A DNA stretch of 37,192 bases from contig JASEIM010000004.1 in the NCBI GenBank assembly GCA_030017655.1, positions 74,526 through 111,717 of the forward strand, read 5' to 3'. Shown here piece by piece: positions 24,299-31,956 of the stretch. Each line of letters opens with the position of its first letter. Position 1 is the stretch's first letter. The translations under genes and the position numbers were made by a program. The notes below the pieces were generated by a model. That model saw only the letters and a program-made list of their open reading frames with translations, ran no database searches and had not been told where the DNA came from. This DNA comes from Methanobacterium sp. Its GTDB lineage: Archaea > Methanobacteriota > Methanobacteria > Methanobacteriales > Methanobacteriaceae.

Positions 24299-25516
24299 CT
24301 ATTTATACTTTTCATGCATATTATTTTTTAGATATGCCTCCCATCGTTTGGCATATTGTATGAATAATGGGTTTCCAGTCTTTGAATATAACCAGTTTAA
24401 GAGCTCGACATGGAGTCCATGATAATATTCAGTAGCTTCCCAAGCGGGTTTCTCCTCAATGCCAGTAAGAGCATAATAACTCCAGTTTCCACTATCCATT
24501 TCTGGTAAAATGTTTACTGTACTGTTAACACCATCATTATAAAGTTTTAAAGCATATGAGTCGCCTGTAACCTGATAATAATCGTAAATACCTTGCATGG
24601 TGATTATATGTCCATTTAATATTAGATGGTTAGGTTTGAAATTATATTCTAAGAACCAGTTCCCATATTTAGTTGAAGTTATAAACCCTCCTTCCTTTTG
24701 AGGTACTTTAAAAGAGTTAAATAAGAGATGTGACTGAATTAGATATCTTTTATCTTTAGTCTGGTTATATGCTAATGAATATAAGCCTGCTGACATTCCC
24801 TGTGAATATGAAGAAGCCCAGGGAATGCTGGAGTTTGAATATTCAAAATATACATTAAAAACACCGTATTTGATTCCATTATAATCTTTAACAACCATAT
24901 ATGGGCTTAGTTCATCAAGAAGTTCTATTCCGCTTTGATGATCTCCATTTTTGAAATATTGTGAAGCCCAGAATGTTGCAGTGACAGGATAATATTGCCA
25001 TCCCTGGCCTTTATAATATACAAATGGAAGACTGCTTTTGAAATTTGGTGTAATAAATTTATTAGGGATGGGATATGGTGATTTTGGGGAAAAAGTTCCA
25101 ATGAGATAGCTGTCATTGGGGGATGTATGATTGGAATAATAGGCATTGTTAGCCTTTAATGTAATAATTAAAATATTAAACTCGTTATCAGTTAAATTTC
25201 TCTCTTTTGCCAGTTTAGAGAATACATTTAGGGTATAACCTGAATCTACATATGATTGATAGTAATCAGAATTACCAGTACTTTTATATTTATTATATAA
25301 TTGATTTCTAACACCATTATTCTCGATAAATACTTCTTTGAGCTCAATCTGTCTGTTTAAAGGTAATGATAATGATTTATTTAGAATTATTTTTTCATCT
25401 TCCGAAAAATCTTTGACATCTGATTGATTATAAGGAATTAAAGATGATAAATAGATTAAAATCAAGATTATTAATGATAATAAAACATAAATGGGCTTTA
25501 TTTTAATAATTAACAC
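24299..25516 (-). CDS. D-glucuronyl C5-epimerase family protein, membrane-anchored
   Basis: A 405-residue protein with one N-terminal membrane helix (residues 8-27) and an external alpha-barrel domain. The C-terminal half carries the pattern of the glucuronyl C5-epimerase family (PF06662): SSIPWASSYSQGMSAGLY, LILNGHIITMQGIYDYY, DSGNWSYYAL and YYHGLHVELLNWLYSKTGN. The family flips C5 of glucuronate in polysaccharides such as heparan. Here a cell-surface uronic-acid glycan is the likely substrate (inference). The start is GTG at 25516, next to GGAT; the overlapping ATG stops after two codons. A TATA box is at 25586-25596. No uronate synthesis gene is in the window. Confidence 0.8.
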   Translation of the reverse strand: MLIIKIKPIYVLLSLIILILIYLSSLIPYNQSDVKDFSEDEKIILNKSLSLPLNRQIELKEVFIENNGVRNQLYNKYKSTGNSDYYQSYVDSGYTLNVFSKLAKERNLTDNEFNILIITLKANNAYYSNHTSPNDSYLIGTFSPKSPYPIPNKFITPNFKSSLPFVYYKGQGWQYYPVTATFWASQYFKNGDHQSGIELLDELSPYMVVKDYNGIKYGVFNVYFEYSNSSIPWASSYSQGMSAGLYSLAYNQTKDKRYLIQSHLLFNSFKVPQKEGGFITSTKYGNWFLEYNFKPNHLILNGHIITMQGIYDYYQVTGDSYALKLYNDGVNSTVNILPEMDSGNWSYYALTGIEEKPAWEATEYYHGLHVELLNWLYSKTGNPLFIQYAKRWEAYLKNNMHEKYK

Positions 25517-25585
25517 ATCCTTTGAATATTATGATAAGATTTAAACTACAGCTTTTAATCAATATTAGTTTTTGACCATAAAACT

Positions 25586-25596
25586 TTTTATATAAT
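25586..25596 (-). promoter_or_regulatory. TATA box of the C5-epimerase gene
   Basis: On the minus strand this reads AATTATATAAA. Start of transcription about 25 bases on would be near 25560, giving a leader of about 45 bases to the GTG start. Confidence 0.5.
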
Positions 25597-25620
25597 TTTT
25601 AAGAATGCTCTAATTAATTA

Positions 25621-25866
25621 AAAAATAGATTTTCTATTTTTGAACGTAGCGAGATTGTGGAATAAGGGATTTTTTCTGGCCGGAGAACGATCAAAAATCA
25701 AGGATTTTTGATGCAACAAATCGAACTTCACATGCTTCTTTCTGCCGGACTTTGAATCAAAACTTTTTAAAGCCTGCAAATTAACGATTTGTAAATTAAA
25801 ATCAGGGGTTTTAAAGGTTTAAAAATTCCGTTTTTGAGGTGCCAAAGAAATTAAAAATTTTTTTGA
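25621..25866. repeat. Hairpin array B: short inverted repeats beside tRNA-Ser
   Basis: Same style as arrays A and C but more degraded. Clear units are 25621-25641 (AAAAATAGA and TCTATTTTT, loop TTT, nine pairs) and 25690-25712 (ATCAAAAATC and GATTTTTGAT, loop AAG, ten pairs). Weaker units are near 25777-25791 (CAAAT and ATTTG), 25820-25836 (AAAAATTCCGTTTTT) and 25848-25865. A GAACGTAGCGAG near 25642 recalls the GAAACGTAG unit of array A. The array lies directly downstream of the tRNA gene (minus strand) and upstream of the C5-epimerase promoter. Confidence 0.6.
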
Positions 25867-25867
25867 A

Positions 25868-25952
<85 letters not shown>

Positions 25953-26050
25953 AAATGAACTTATAATAATATGAGATAAAAAAGATGATTGTATTTGATA
26001 GTTTATAATTGTTTTGGTTTTTGTTTCAATTAAAGATTGTGTTTTATGGT

Positions 26051-26363
<313 letters not shown>

Positions 26364-26518
26364 AGTAACTATTGATATTATACTATTTTAACCTTTTGAT
26401 CAAAAGAATATCATTTAAATCAAGTAGAAATTAATTACTTACATAATGAAAATATAAGGTTACATGGATTTATTCATTGCAGAGGGCGTCCACAATACAA
26501 AAAAATAGTTGAGACGAT

Positions 26519-27164
26519 ATGATGGTTAATTCATTGACTTTTGCCCAATATCAGAAAATGTGGGGCTATATTAACACATTTAAAAAGAGTGAAAGAAGAC
26601 TTCCGAATTATGTAGATATTGCAGGGTTTAGAATACAACAGAACCAATTTTTAGATATGTAGAAGCGGGCTGAAAATTATAAGAAAGTAAATGGGATTTA
26701 TCCAGGAAATATTGGAATTGAAAAAGCATTAGATCCAGTACCACCAAAGCCAGATCCAAATTCAAAGCCAGAAATAATCAGTAAACTTGAGGCAGCGTTA
26801 CCAGGCACATTTAAAACAGCAACAGAGTTTTATAATTTAGTAAAAAAGAAGATATGGTAATTACAAAAATGATATTTAAGTGGAATCAATAGCAAGATTA
26901 AAAGCAAATGCTCCTTTAAATTGTTCTGATTTCAGCCAGTTAGGTTATGCCGCTATACAGGGTTTAAATCAAATGGGTAAGAACTATCAGGCTGATTATC
27001 TACATGTTGCATGTAAAGATAGTAGGGGAAATTACTCAATAGGATATATTGTATTAAGGGTTAAAGGTGAAGAGTTTAAAGATTGGACAATTTATGATCT
27101 GGCAGAAGCTGCAAGTGGAAAAAGGAAATTGGAAGTACAATGTGCTTTAGAGGGTATAAAATAA
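26519..27164 (+). pseudogene. Broken pseudomurein-binding / C71-like peptidase gene
   Basis: The reading frame from ATG 26519 gives a pseudomurein-binding repeat (NTFKKSERRLPNYVDIAGFR), then a TAG at 26660. The same frame continues with a second repeat-like segment, a Pro-rich linker (DPVPPKPDPNSKP) and TFKTATEFYNLVKKK. The frame shifts in an A-run near 26842-26847, meets TAA at 26877, and then reads VESIARLKANAPLNCSDFSQLG to a stop at 27164. The last part is the transglutaminase-like core of pseudomurein endo-isopeptidases (C71), with candidate catalytic Cys in NCSD. The following GH expected in this family reads GY (SIGYIVLRV), so the catalytic His seems lost. This is either a decayed phage lysin or a wall hydrolase. 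Confidence 0.72.
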
Positions 27165-27211
27165 ATAGTAGAAATGATCCCTGGTCAATGTCAGATGATG
27201 GAAAAACATAG

Positions 27212-27409
27212 TTAACACATTTTAAGATTAAAAATAGCGACGGTAAGAATAAGGAAGGATAGAGCTCGTTTAGTCAGTACATTTAAGTTTCTAAATCGTT
27301 ACAAATTTAATTTCAGAAATGAATCACGATTGTAGAGTACATATTTTGTACCATTTTTATGTTTATGTAGTTTAAAGTGTGAATCACAGTTCACGCATGT
27401 TTCGTTTAT
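27212..27409 (-). other. Possible remnant of a zinc-knuckle protein; rest of gap empty
   Basis: In the gap 27165-27512 the minus strand reads, without a start, NETCVNCDSHFKLHKHKNGT and then YVLYNRDSFLKLNL, a TAA at 27299-27301, and onward RFRNLNVLTKRALSFLILTV to a stop at 27212. The CVNC pair followed by basic and aromatic residues resembles the zinc-ribbon ends of some archaeal transposases, but I cannot name a family. The remainder of the gap shows no gene. A short TATA-like TTTAATTAAAT precedes the phosphate permease gene. Confidence 0.3.
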
Positions 27410-27512
27410 TAATTATTGAATAATTTTAGTTCTGATTATTTTCTAACAGTTAATTGATTCAGTATATGCATTTATTCTTTAATTTTAATTAAATGAAATT
27501 CATAATATAGAT

Positions 27513-28493
27513 ATGGAATGGGTTCTAATAATTGGGATTCTGACTGGTATCTATTTAGCAAGTAACATTGGAGCTAATGATATTGGAAATTCTATGGGAA
27601 CTGCTGTAGGGAGTGGAGTTATCAAGATGAGGCAGGCCCTTATAGTTGGGTCTATATTCATGTTTATTGGTGCAATTTTTTTAAGCGGCAATGTTATAAG
27701 AACCATATCTGGTGGAATAGTTGATATCTCTTTTATAACACCCATAGGTGCTGTAATATCTACATTATCGGCAGGGTTATGGGTAAGTATCTCTATTTTC
27801 AGAAAAACACCTGTTTCAGGAAGTCACTCCATGGTAGGGGCTATTTTTGGCTATGGTGTGGTTTATGCTGGTTTAATTCATATTAAATGGAATTCTCTGT
27901 TGATTATTGCGTTAAGCTGGATTTCATCACCATTATTGGGTGCTTTAATTGGTTTTATATTTTATTATTTTTTAAGAACGCTTTTACTTGAAAAAGTACG
28001 AAGCTTAGCTGTAAGTGGTAGAATTGAGAAAATATTTTCTTATCTACAGATTTTAAGTTCATGTTTCGCTGCTTTGGGAATAGGAGCCATAGATATTGCT
28101 GCTGCAACTGGAGTGATGATTGCAGTTGTTGGAACAGGTTCAGGTATAGATATAAGACTTTTAGGGGCATTTGGACTTGTTACTGGTATATTGGTCGCTG
28201 GAAATAGAATTGTGGGTACCGTTGGAAAAAGAATCACTGATTTAGTCCCTACAAGGGGAGTTTCGGCCCAAATATCTGCTGCATCAGTTATTCTATTTTT
28301 TGCATTTCTGGGAATGCCTATATCTCCTACTCAAACACTTGTTGGTTCTGTAATTGGAGTTGGTCTTGCAAGAAGAACTCGTGATATCGGTGGCGACGTG
28401 GTAAAACAAATTTTATCTTCCTGGGTGCTTACATTTCCTATATGTGCTGTAATTTCGGGGATTCTTTATTTAACTGTATCCTTCTATATTTGA
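27513..28493 (+). CDS. pit: PiT-family inorganic phosphate permease
   Basis: A 326-residue membrane protein of the PiT family (PF01384), which takes up inorganic phosphate with Na+ or H+. The N-terminal signature reads ASNIGANDIGNSMGTAVGS (GANDxxN). PVSGSHSMVGAIFGYG follows at about residues 99-114. The second half has GNRIVGTVGKRITDLVP and PISPTQTLVGSVIGVGLARR. About ten membrane segments are present; the length is typical of archaeal members. No Shine-Dalgarno sequence is seen and the AT-rich upstream suggests a leaderless transcript. No PhoU-like partner is next to it. The following gene is convergent. Confidence 0.9.
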   Translation: MEWVLIIGILTGIYLASNIGANDIGNSMGTAVGSGVIKMRQALIVGSIFMFIGAIFLSGNVIRTISGGIVDISFITPIGAVISTLSAGLWVSISIFRKTPVSGSHSMVGAIFGYGVVYAGLIHIKWNSLLIIALSWISSPLLGALIGFIFYYFLRTLLLEKVRSLAVSGRIEKIFSYLQILSSCFAALGIGAIDIAAATGVMIAVVGTGSGIDIRLLGAFGLVTGILVAGNRIVGTVGKRITDLVPTRGVSAQISAASVILFFAFLGMPISPTQTLVGSVIGVGLARRTRDIGGDVVKQILSSWVLTFPICAVISGILYLTVSFYI

Positions 28494-28573
28494 AAGCAAT
28501 AATAGGATTTTTAGATGAAATAATCTGATTTAAAGATTACTTCAATAATAATAATATTTATTTATATTTTTAA

Positions 28574-28981
28574 TTATAATATGGCCCTGATGATATCTCC
28601 ATCAGAGATAATTCCTTTTATTTTGTTGTTTTCAACAACAACCAGCTGGTTTACTATTCCTTCATCTCCACCGTATTTGTTCATTTTTTCAACTGCAGTG
28701 CATAAGTCATCTTCAGGCTTCACGCAAATAACATCTTTAACCATTACTTCAGCAACATTTGTTCCAAGTTCATATTTATCGAGAATAAGGTTATGTCCGA
28801 GATCAGTTGCTGTAACGATACCTACAAGATTTCCATTGTCCACTACAGGAAGAGCACTTACTTTGTGTTTCATTAATTTTTCAAATGCGAAAACAACATC
28901 TTCTGTTGGTGGCACGGTTATGACATTTTCTGTCATTATTTCTTTAACTTTCTGTTTCTCTAACATCTTCTTCACTTCCAT
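28574..28981 (-). CDS. Two-CBS-domain protein
   Basis: A 135-residue protein made of a CBS pair. CBS1 has VKEIMTENVITVPPTEDVVFAF...SALPVVDNGNLVGIVTATDL, and CBS2 has VAEVMVKDVICVKPEDDLCTAV...QLVVVENNKIKGIISDGDII. CBS pairs bind adenosyl ligands and act as energy or redox sensors. The frame overlaps the upstream 2-phosphoglycerate kinase gene by 38 bases. A second Met at residue 6 has GAAGTGAAG before it and would cut the overlap to 23 bases. The tight overlap indicates translational coupling, so the CBS protein may regulate the kinase or cyclic diphosphoglycerate metabolism (inference). Confidence 0.9.
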   Translation of the reverse strand: MEVKKMLEKQKVKEIMTENVITVPPTEDVVFAFEKLMKHKVSALPVVDNGNLVGIVTATDLGHNLILDKYELGTNVAEVMVKDVICVKPEDDLCTAVEKMNKYGGDEGIVNQLVVVENNKIKGIISDGDIIRAIL

Positions 28982-29867
28982 ATGTCTTTGTGAGAGTTTC
29001 TATTATACAGTCAATTGTTGTTGTAACGTCAATATTTTCAATTACAGGTATATCAAACTTCTTGGCCTGAATTTCAAAGTATTTGTGAGTTTTTCGTATT
29101 GCCCCAAAATAATTCATATACCTTTGGAGTGGTCTCCTTGCCCATAATTGCCTGCACCTTGAATAAAATCGCCCTCTATGAACTTCTTCGTCCTGAAGAG
29201 TTAAAATGAACATTGCCACATTATGTTTGTTTACAAGGTCTTCATTTATAAATCCGGGCACAATGTGAACCCCTTCAATTACTATGCTTATTCCTTCCTT
29301 CAAGGCTCTTTCTATTACAGCATCAACGCCAACGCTTACAGTATCAACATGATCCCGAAAACCTATCAGGATTTCATCCAGTTCTGGAGGTGGGGGAATC
29401 CGTAAAGATCTGTATGCAGTGTAACTGGACTCAAATATTGTTGGTAGCAGATCTTTGGATACCATTTTACGCATAACTTCTCTTATGATATCTGTACTTG
29501 TCATATTTCTTATTCCAAGTCTGTTAGCCACTTCAAACGCAATTGAAGATGTCCCAACACCAGATGCACCACCAATAAGTATGATGAGAGGTTCTCTGCA
29601 TTTACGAATCCTTCTCCAAAGGCCATATTTTTCTGCAATCTCTTCATCTTCTCTTTTTAATTTTGCACGAACTATCCCAACGAGATCATCAAGACTGATA
29701 ACTTTAATGCCTTCTTTTCTTAAGTGAGATTCTATTTGAGATGCAAAAATATATGCTCTATCTGCGTCCATTTCTGCCCTAGTCAAAGATCTTGCAAGTA
29801 CTCCCTTAGAAAAAGGTTCTGTATACTTTTTTCCGCTTACTTCTCCTTCAACCATTATCATTTTCAA
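28944..29867 (-). CDS. pgk2: 2-phosphoglycerate kinase
   Basis: Converts 2-phosphoglycerate and ATP to 2,3-bisphosphoglycerate, the first step toward cyclic 2,3-diphosphoglycerate, a major solute and phosphate store of Methanobacteriales (established). The 307-residue protein has an N-terminal ATP-cone-like region (SKGVLARSLTRAEMDADRAY, VISLDDLVGIVRAKL), then a P-loop at residues 99-108 (GGASGVGTSS), where Thr stands in for the usual Lys. It continues with TSTDIIREVMRKM, VIEGVHIVPGF and MFILTLQDEEVHRGRF. GAGGTG precedes TTG at 29867 by five bases and an ATG at 29861 by eleven; either may start. It is translationally coupled to the CBS gene. Confidence 0.9.
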   Translation of the reverse strand: MKMIMVEGEVSGKKYTEPFSKGVLARSLTRAEMDADRAYIFASQIESHLRKEGIKVISLDDLVGIVRAKLKREDEEIAEKYGLWRRIRKCREPLIILIGGASGVGTSSIAFEVANRLGIRNMTSTDIIREVMRKMVSKDLLPTIFESSYTAYRSLRIPPPPELDEILIGFRDHVDTVSVGVDAVIERALKEGISIVIEGVHIVPGFINEDLVNKHNVAMFILTLQDEEVHRGRFYSRCRQLWARRPLQRYMNYFGAIRKTHKYFEIQAKKFDIPVIENIDVTTTIDCIIETLTKTYGSEEDVRETES

Positions 29868-30070
29868 TTTTCCACCTCAAAGGGACAATAAGAGTTAGTT
29901 TATTAAAGGATTAAATTATTATTTCTTTGACAATTCTCTTTTTATATGATGAAAATTTGTCAGCTTCCTCTTTCTATGTCTATTTTAGGGTCAATGCCTT
30001 AAATAGTATGCGATTTTATTTTTCAAGAATATTAAAAAAGACTATTTGTTAAATTTAACAAATATTTAAT

Positions 30071-30739
30071 TTAAAGATTAATCAACTCTGGATCTATTTT
30101 TACAGTTTTATCCTCTTCATTTATATTTATTAAGCTTGCGAATCCCTTTGATGATTCTCCTGGATTGATTATGATTGTATCTCCTATTTTATCAACTGCC
30201 CGGGCTTCGTGTATGTGCCCACAGATATTCAAAGAAGGTTGGAATTCTTCAATGATTCGCCTTATACTTTCGCTTCCAACATGATCTCCAGAAGGTAATA
30301 TATCAGTTTTTGTGTTGTATGGAGGGGCATGAGTGACCAATATTCGTACTTCCTGAGTTTCTATTTGTTTCATTAACTTTTCAAGTTCCTGATAAATCTG
30401 CAGCTCTGCAAATTCCATTGGAGTATTAAAAGGAGTGGTGTTTGAACCTCCAAACCCACAAAAACCTATATTTTTAATTATCAACGTCCGATTATGTATA
30501 TTAATTGCATTGGAGTTTTCTATTTCTCCGTAAATATATCTCTGGTCGCAGTTACCCGGTATTGCAAGTGTTGGAATGTTAAACATACATATTTCATTTA
30601 ATATATCTTCCCCAAGTTTATTTGGGCCAAAATGAGTTATATCTCCAGTTAATACTATTAAATCTACACTGTTTTTTTGCAGATATTTGAAGATATTTTG
30701 ACATTGACCGTGAATATCTCCCATAGCCAGAATTTTCAT
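30071..30739 (-). CDS. Calcineurin-like metallophosphoesterase (YfcE/MJ0936-like)
   Basis: A 222-residue enzyme with all blocks of the two-metal phosphoesterase fold in order: GDIHG (residues 7-11), TGDITHFG, IPGNCD, VTHAPP and GHIHEA. It most likely acts as a phosphodiesterase on a small substrate; the natural substrate of this group is not settled. GGAGGATC precedes the ATG. It is the last gene of a probable three-gene transcript (DUF749-like, DUF2096-like, phosphoesterase), 43 bases after the previous stop. A 200-base AT-rich gap separates it from the next gene on the strand. Confidence 0.9.
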   Translation of the reverse strand: MKILAMGDIHGQCQNIFKYLQKNSVDLIVLTGDITHFGPNKLGEDILNEICMFNIPTLAIPGNCDQRYIYGEIENSNAINIHNRTLIIKNIGFCGFGGSNTTPFNTPMEFAELQIYQELEKLMKQIETQEVRILVTHAPPYNTKTDILPSGDHVGSESIRRIIEEFQPSLNICGHIHEARAVDKIGDTIIINPGESSKGFASLININEEDKTVKIDPELINL

Positions 30740-30782
30740 GATGATCCTCCAGAATCTAATTTAGAATATAATATGGGAAATT

Positions 30783-31310
30783 TTATTCCTTAAAAAAAGA
30801 AGCAATTTCCTTTAAGCTTTCTTTAACTTTCTCCTTATCTCCGTAGAGGGCAATTATGTTGTCTTCCTCGAATTCTATTATTATACCATATTCTTCTGCA
30901 ATATCATTTATCCTTTCTTCTGACATAGGTTCATTGAAAGTTACTCTAACCATGGAAAATCCTGCAGGAGCTCCAACAACAAATTTTGGGGTGGAAACTT
31001 CTTTTTCAATTACTGTTTCTCCTCTTGCAGCTCTTTTAAGGCTCTCAATCCATTCTTCTTTGTATTCTTCTCCTATTTCATCTGATAAATCTAGAAGTGT
31101 GTCTTGAACTGAATTTAAGAGATTATTTATCCTTCTTAATTCATTCATCATCTCCGGGTTGTTTGGATCTGATTTATAAAAATTTATTGTGGATCGGGCA
31201 AGCCTAATATTTTTGGTGACTTCATCTGGAATTTCAACATTTTTCTTTTTAAGATCAGTAAAAAGCTCAACGAGAATTAACCATGTTTGTTCAATGGGTA
31301 AATCAGTCAT
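30783..31310 (-). CDS. DUF2096-like conserved methanogen protein
   Basis: A 175-residue soluble protein. Residues 1-100 are mostly helical and charged (EQTWLILVELFTDLKKKNVE). The second half has a beta-rich segment, PKFVVGAPAGFSMVRVTFNE, then a small ligand-domain-like end (EERINDIAEEYGIIIEFEED, IALYGDKEKVKESLKEI). I associate it with the DUF2096 family restricted to methanogens; its function is unknown. The start overlaps the stop of the preceding gene by four bases (ATGA), so the two are translationally coupled. Confidence 0.78.
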   Translation of the reverse strand: MTDLPIEQTWLILVELFTDLKKKNVEIPDEVTKNIRLARSTINFYKSDPNNPEMMNELRRINNLLNSVQDTLLDLSDEIGEEYKEEWIESLKRAARGETVIEKEVSTPKFVVGAPAGFSMVRVTFNEPMSEERINDIAEEYGIIIEFEEDNIIALYGDKEKVKESLKEIASFFKE

Positions 31311-31573
31311 ATATGGCCTTCCAAGATTTTTTTAGTGTTATAATTAAGTTTTGCGTGAGCTTCTTTTAATTCGGCTTCTATATCGTTAATGTTTTGATAT
31401 GAGTTTAAGAATAAAACATGATTGCTTTCTGTACCCTGAATATTTAAAACAGCAATTTCTTCGTTCTCATCTATGTTCTTCTTCTCAAGAGAGGCTTTGT
31501 ATCGTACAAAGGGCTCATATTCTCGGGGCAATTCTCCAAATTTAAATATTCCAGCTAGTGTTGCAATAAACAA
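31307..31573 (-). CDS. DUF749-like conserved methanogen protein
   Basis: An 88-residue soluble protein (ATLAGIFKFGELPREYEPFV at the start, charged alpha/beta pattern later). It resembles the DUF749 family, small proteins known from methanogens and without an assigned role. The start codon is TTG at 31573: GAGGTG on the minus strand (31579-31584) lies five bases before it and no ATG fits. A TATA box is at 31677-31685. The four-base overlap with the DUF2096-like gene makes it the head of a three-gene operon. Confidence 0.78.
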   Translation of the reverse strand: MFIATLAGIFKFGELPREYEPFVRYKASLEKKNIDENEEIAVLNIQGTESNHVLFLNSYQNINDIEAELKEAHAKLNYNTKKILEGHI

Positions 31574-31676
31574 AAAAACACCTCGAAATTTTTATGGTTT
31601 ATTTAATAAAAGGCTAAAGTTTGCCTATCCTTCAAGTGATTTTAATTATTAATCAATTTAAAATATGCACTTCAAG

Positions 31677-31685
31677 ATATATAAA
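31677..31685 (-). promoter_or_regulatory. TATA box of the DUF749/DUF2096/phosphoesterase operon
   Basis: On the minus strand TTTATATAT, preceded by AT-rich sequence. A start about 25 bases on, near 31655, leaves a leader of about 80 bases. Confidence 0.5.
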
Positions 31686-31757
31686 TTTAAAATAAAAATT
31701 TTCTTAAAAATAACAATTAAAATCAGGTTAAATTTCTAAAAAAAGTTAAAAATAAAA

Positions 31758-31953
31758 TTAAAATGGAGAAACCTACAGAAATTCTATGAATTTCTGTGGC
31801 CATGAAAATAAAAACTATCAAAACTTTTGGTTTTGATACCCCAAAATTAAAAATTTTGAGGGATTTGCCGACCTCAAACACCTTGTGTTGGGGGCATGCA
31901 AAAACATCAGGTTTTTGCAAGTACCAAAAATTTTGATATCAAAAGTTTTGAGG
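31758..31953 (+). repeat. Hairpin array C after the hdrB stop codon
   Basis: Six consecutive hairpins: 31775-31797 (ACAGAAATTC/GAATTTCTGT, loop TAT); 31816-31838 (TATCAAAAC/GTTTTGATA); 31839-31862 (CCCCAAAATT/AATTTTGAGGG, one bulged A); 31872-31894 (CCTCAAACAC/GTGTTGGGGG, one mismatch); 31897-31919 (TGCAAAAAC/GTTTTTGCA); 31924-31953 (arms of about 14 around GATATC, one mismatch and one bulged A). It starts with AAAATGGAGAAACC and has GGGGGCATGCAAAAAC, both shared with array A (AAAATGGAAACC and GGGGCATTCAAAAAC). TTTTGAGGGATTT occurs twice. It ends three bases before the hdrB stop, so it forms the 3' end region of hdrCB mRNA. A 65-codon frame across it is repeat-derived. Confidence 0.85.
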
Positions 31954-31956
31954 GAT

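Noticed and set aside
28581..29147. 188-codon plus-strand frame opposite the CBS and 2-phosphoglycerate kinase genes
   Set aside because: The minus-strand frames encode recognisable families with ribosome binding sites; this frame has no family features.
31723..31920. 65-codon minus-strand frame across array C
   Set aside because: It consists entirely of inverted-repeat sequence, has no ribosome binding site, and its translation merely mirrors the hairpins.
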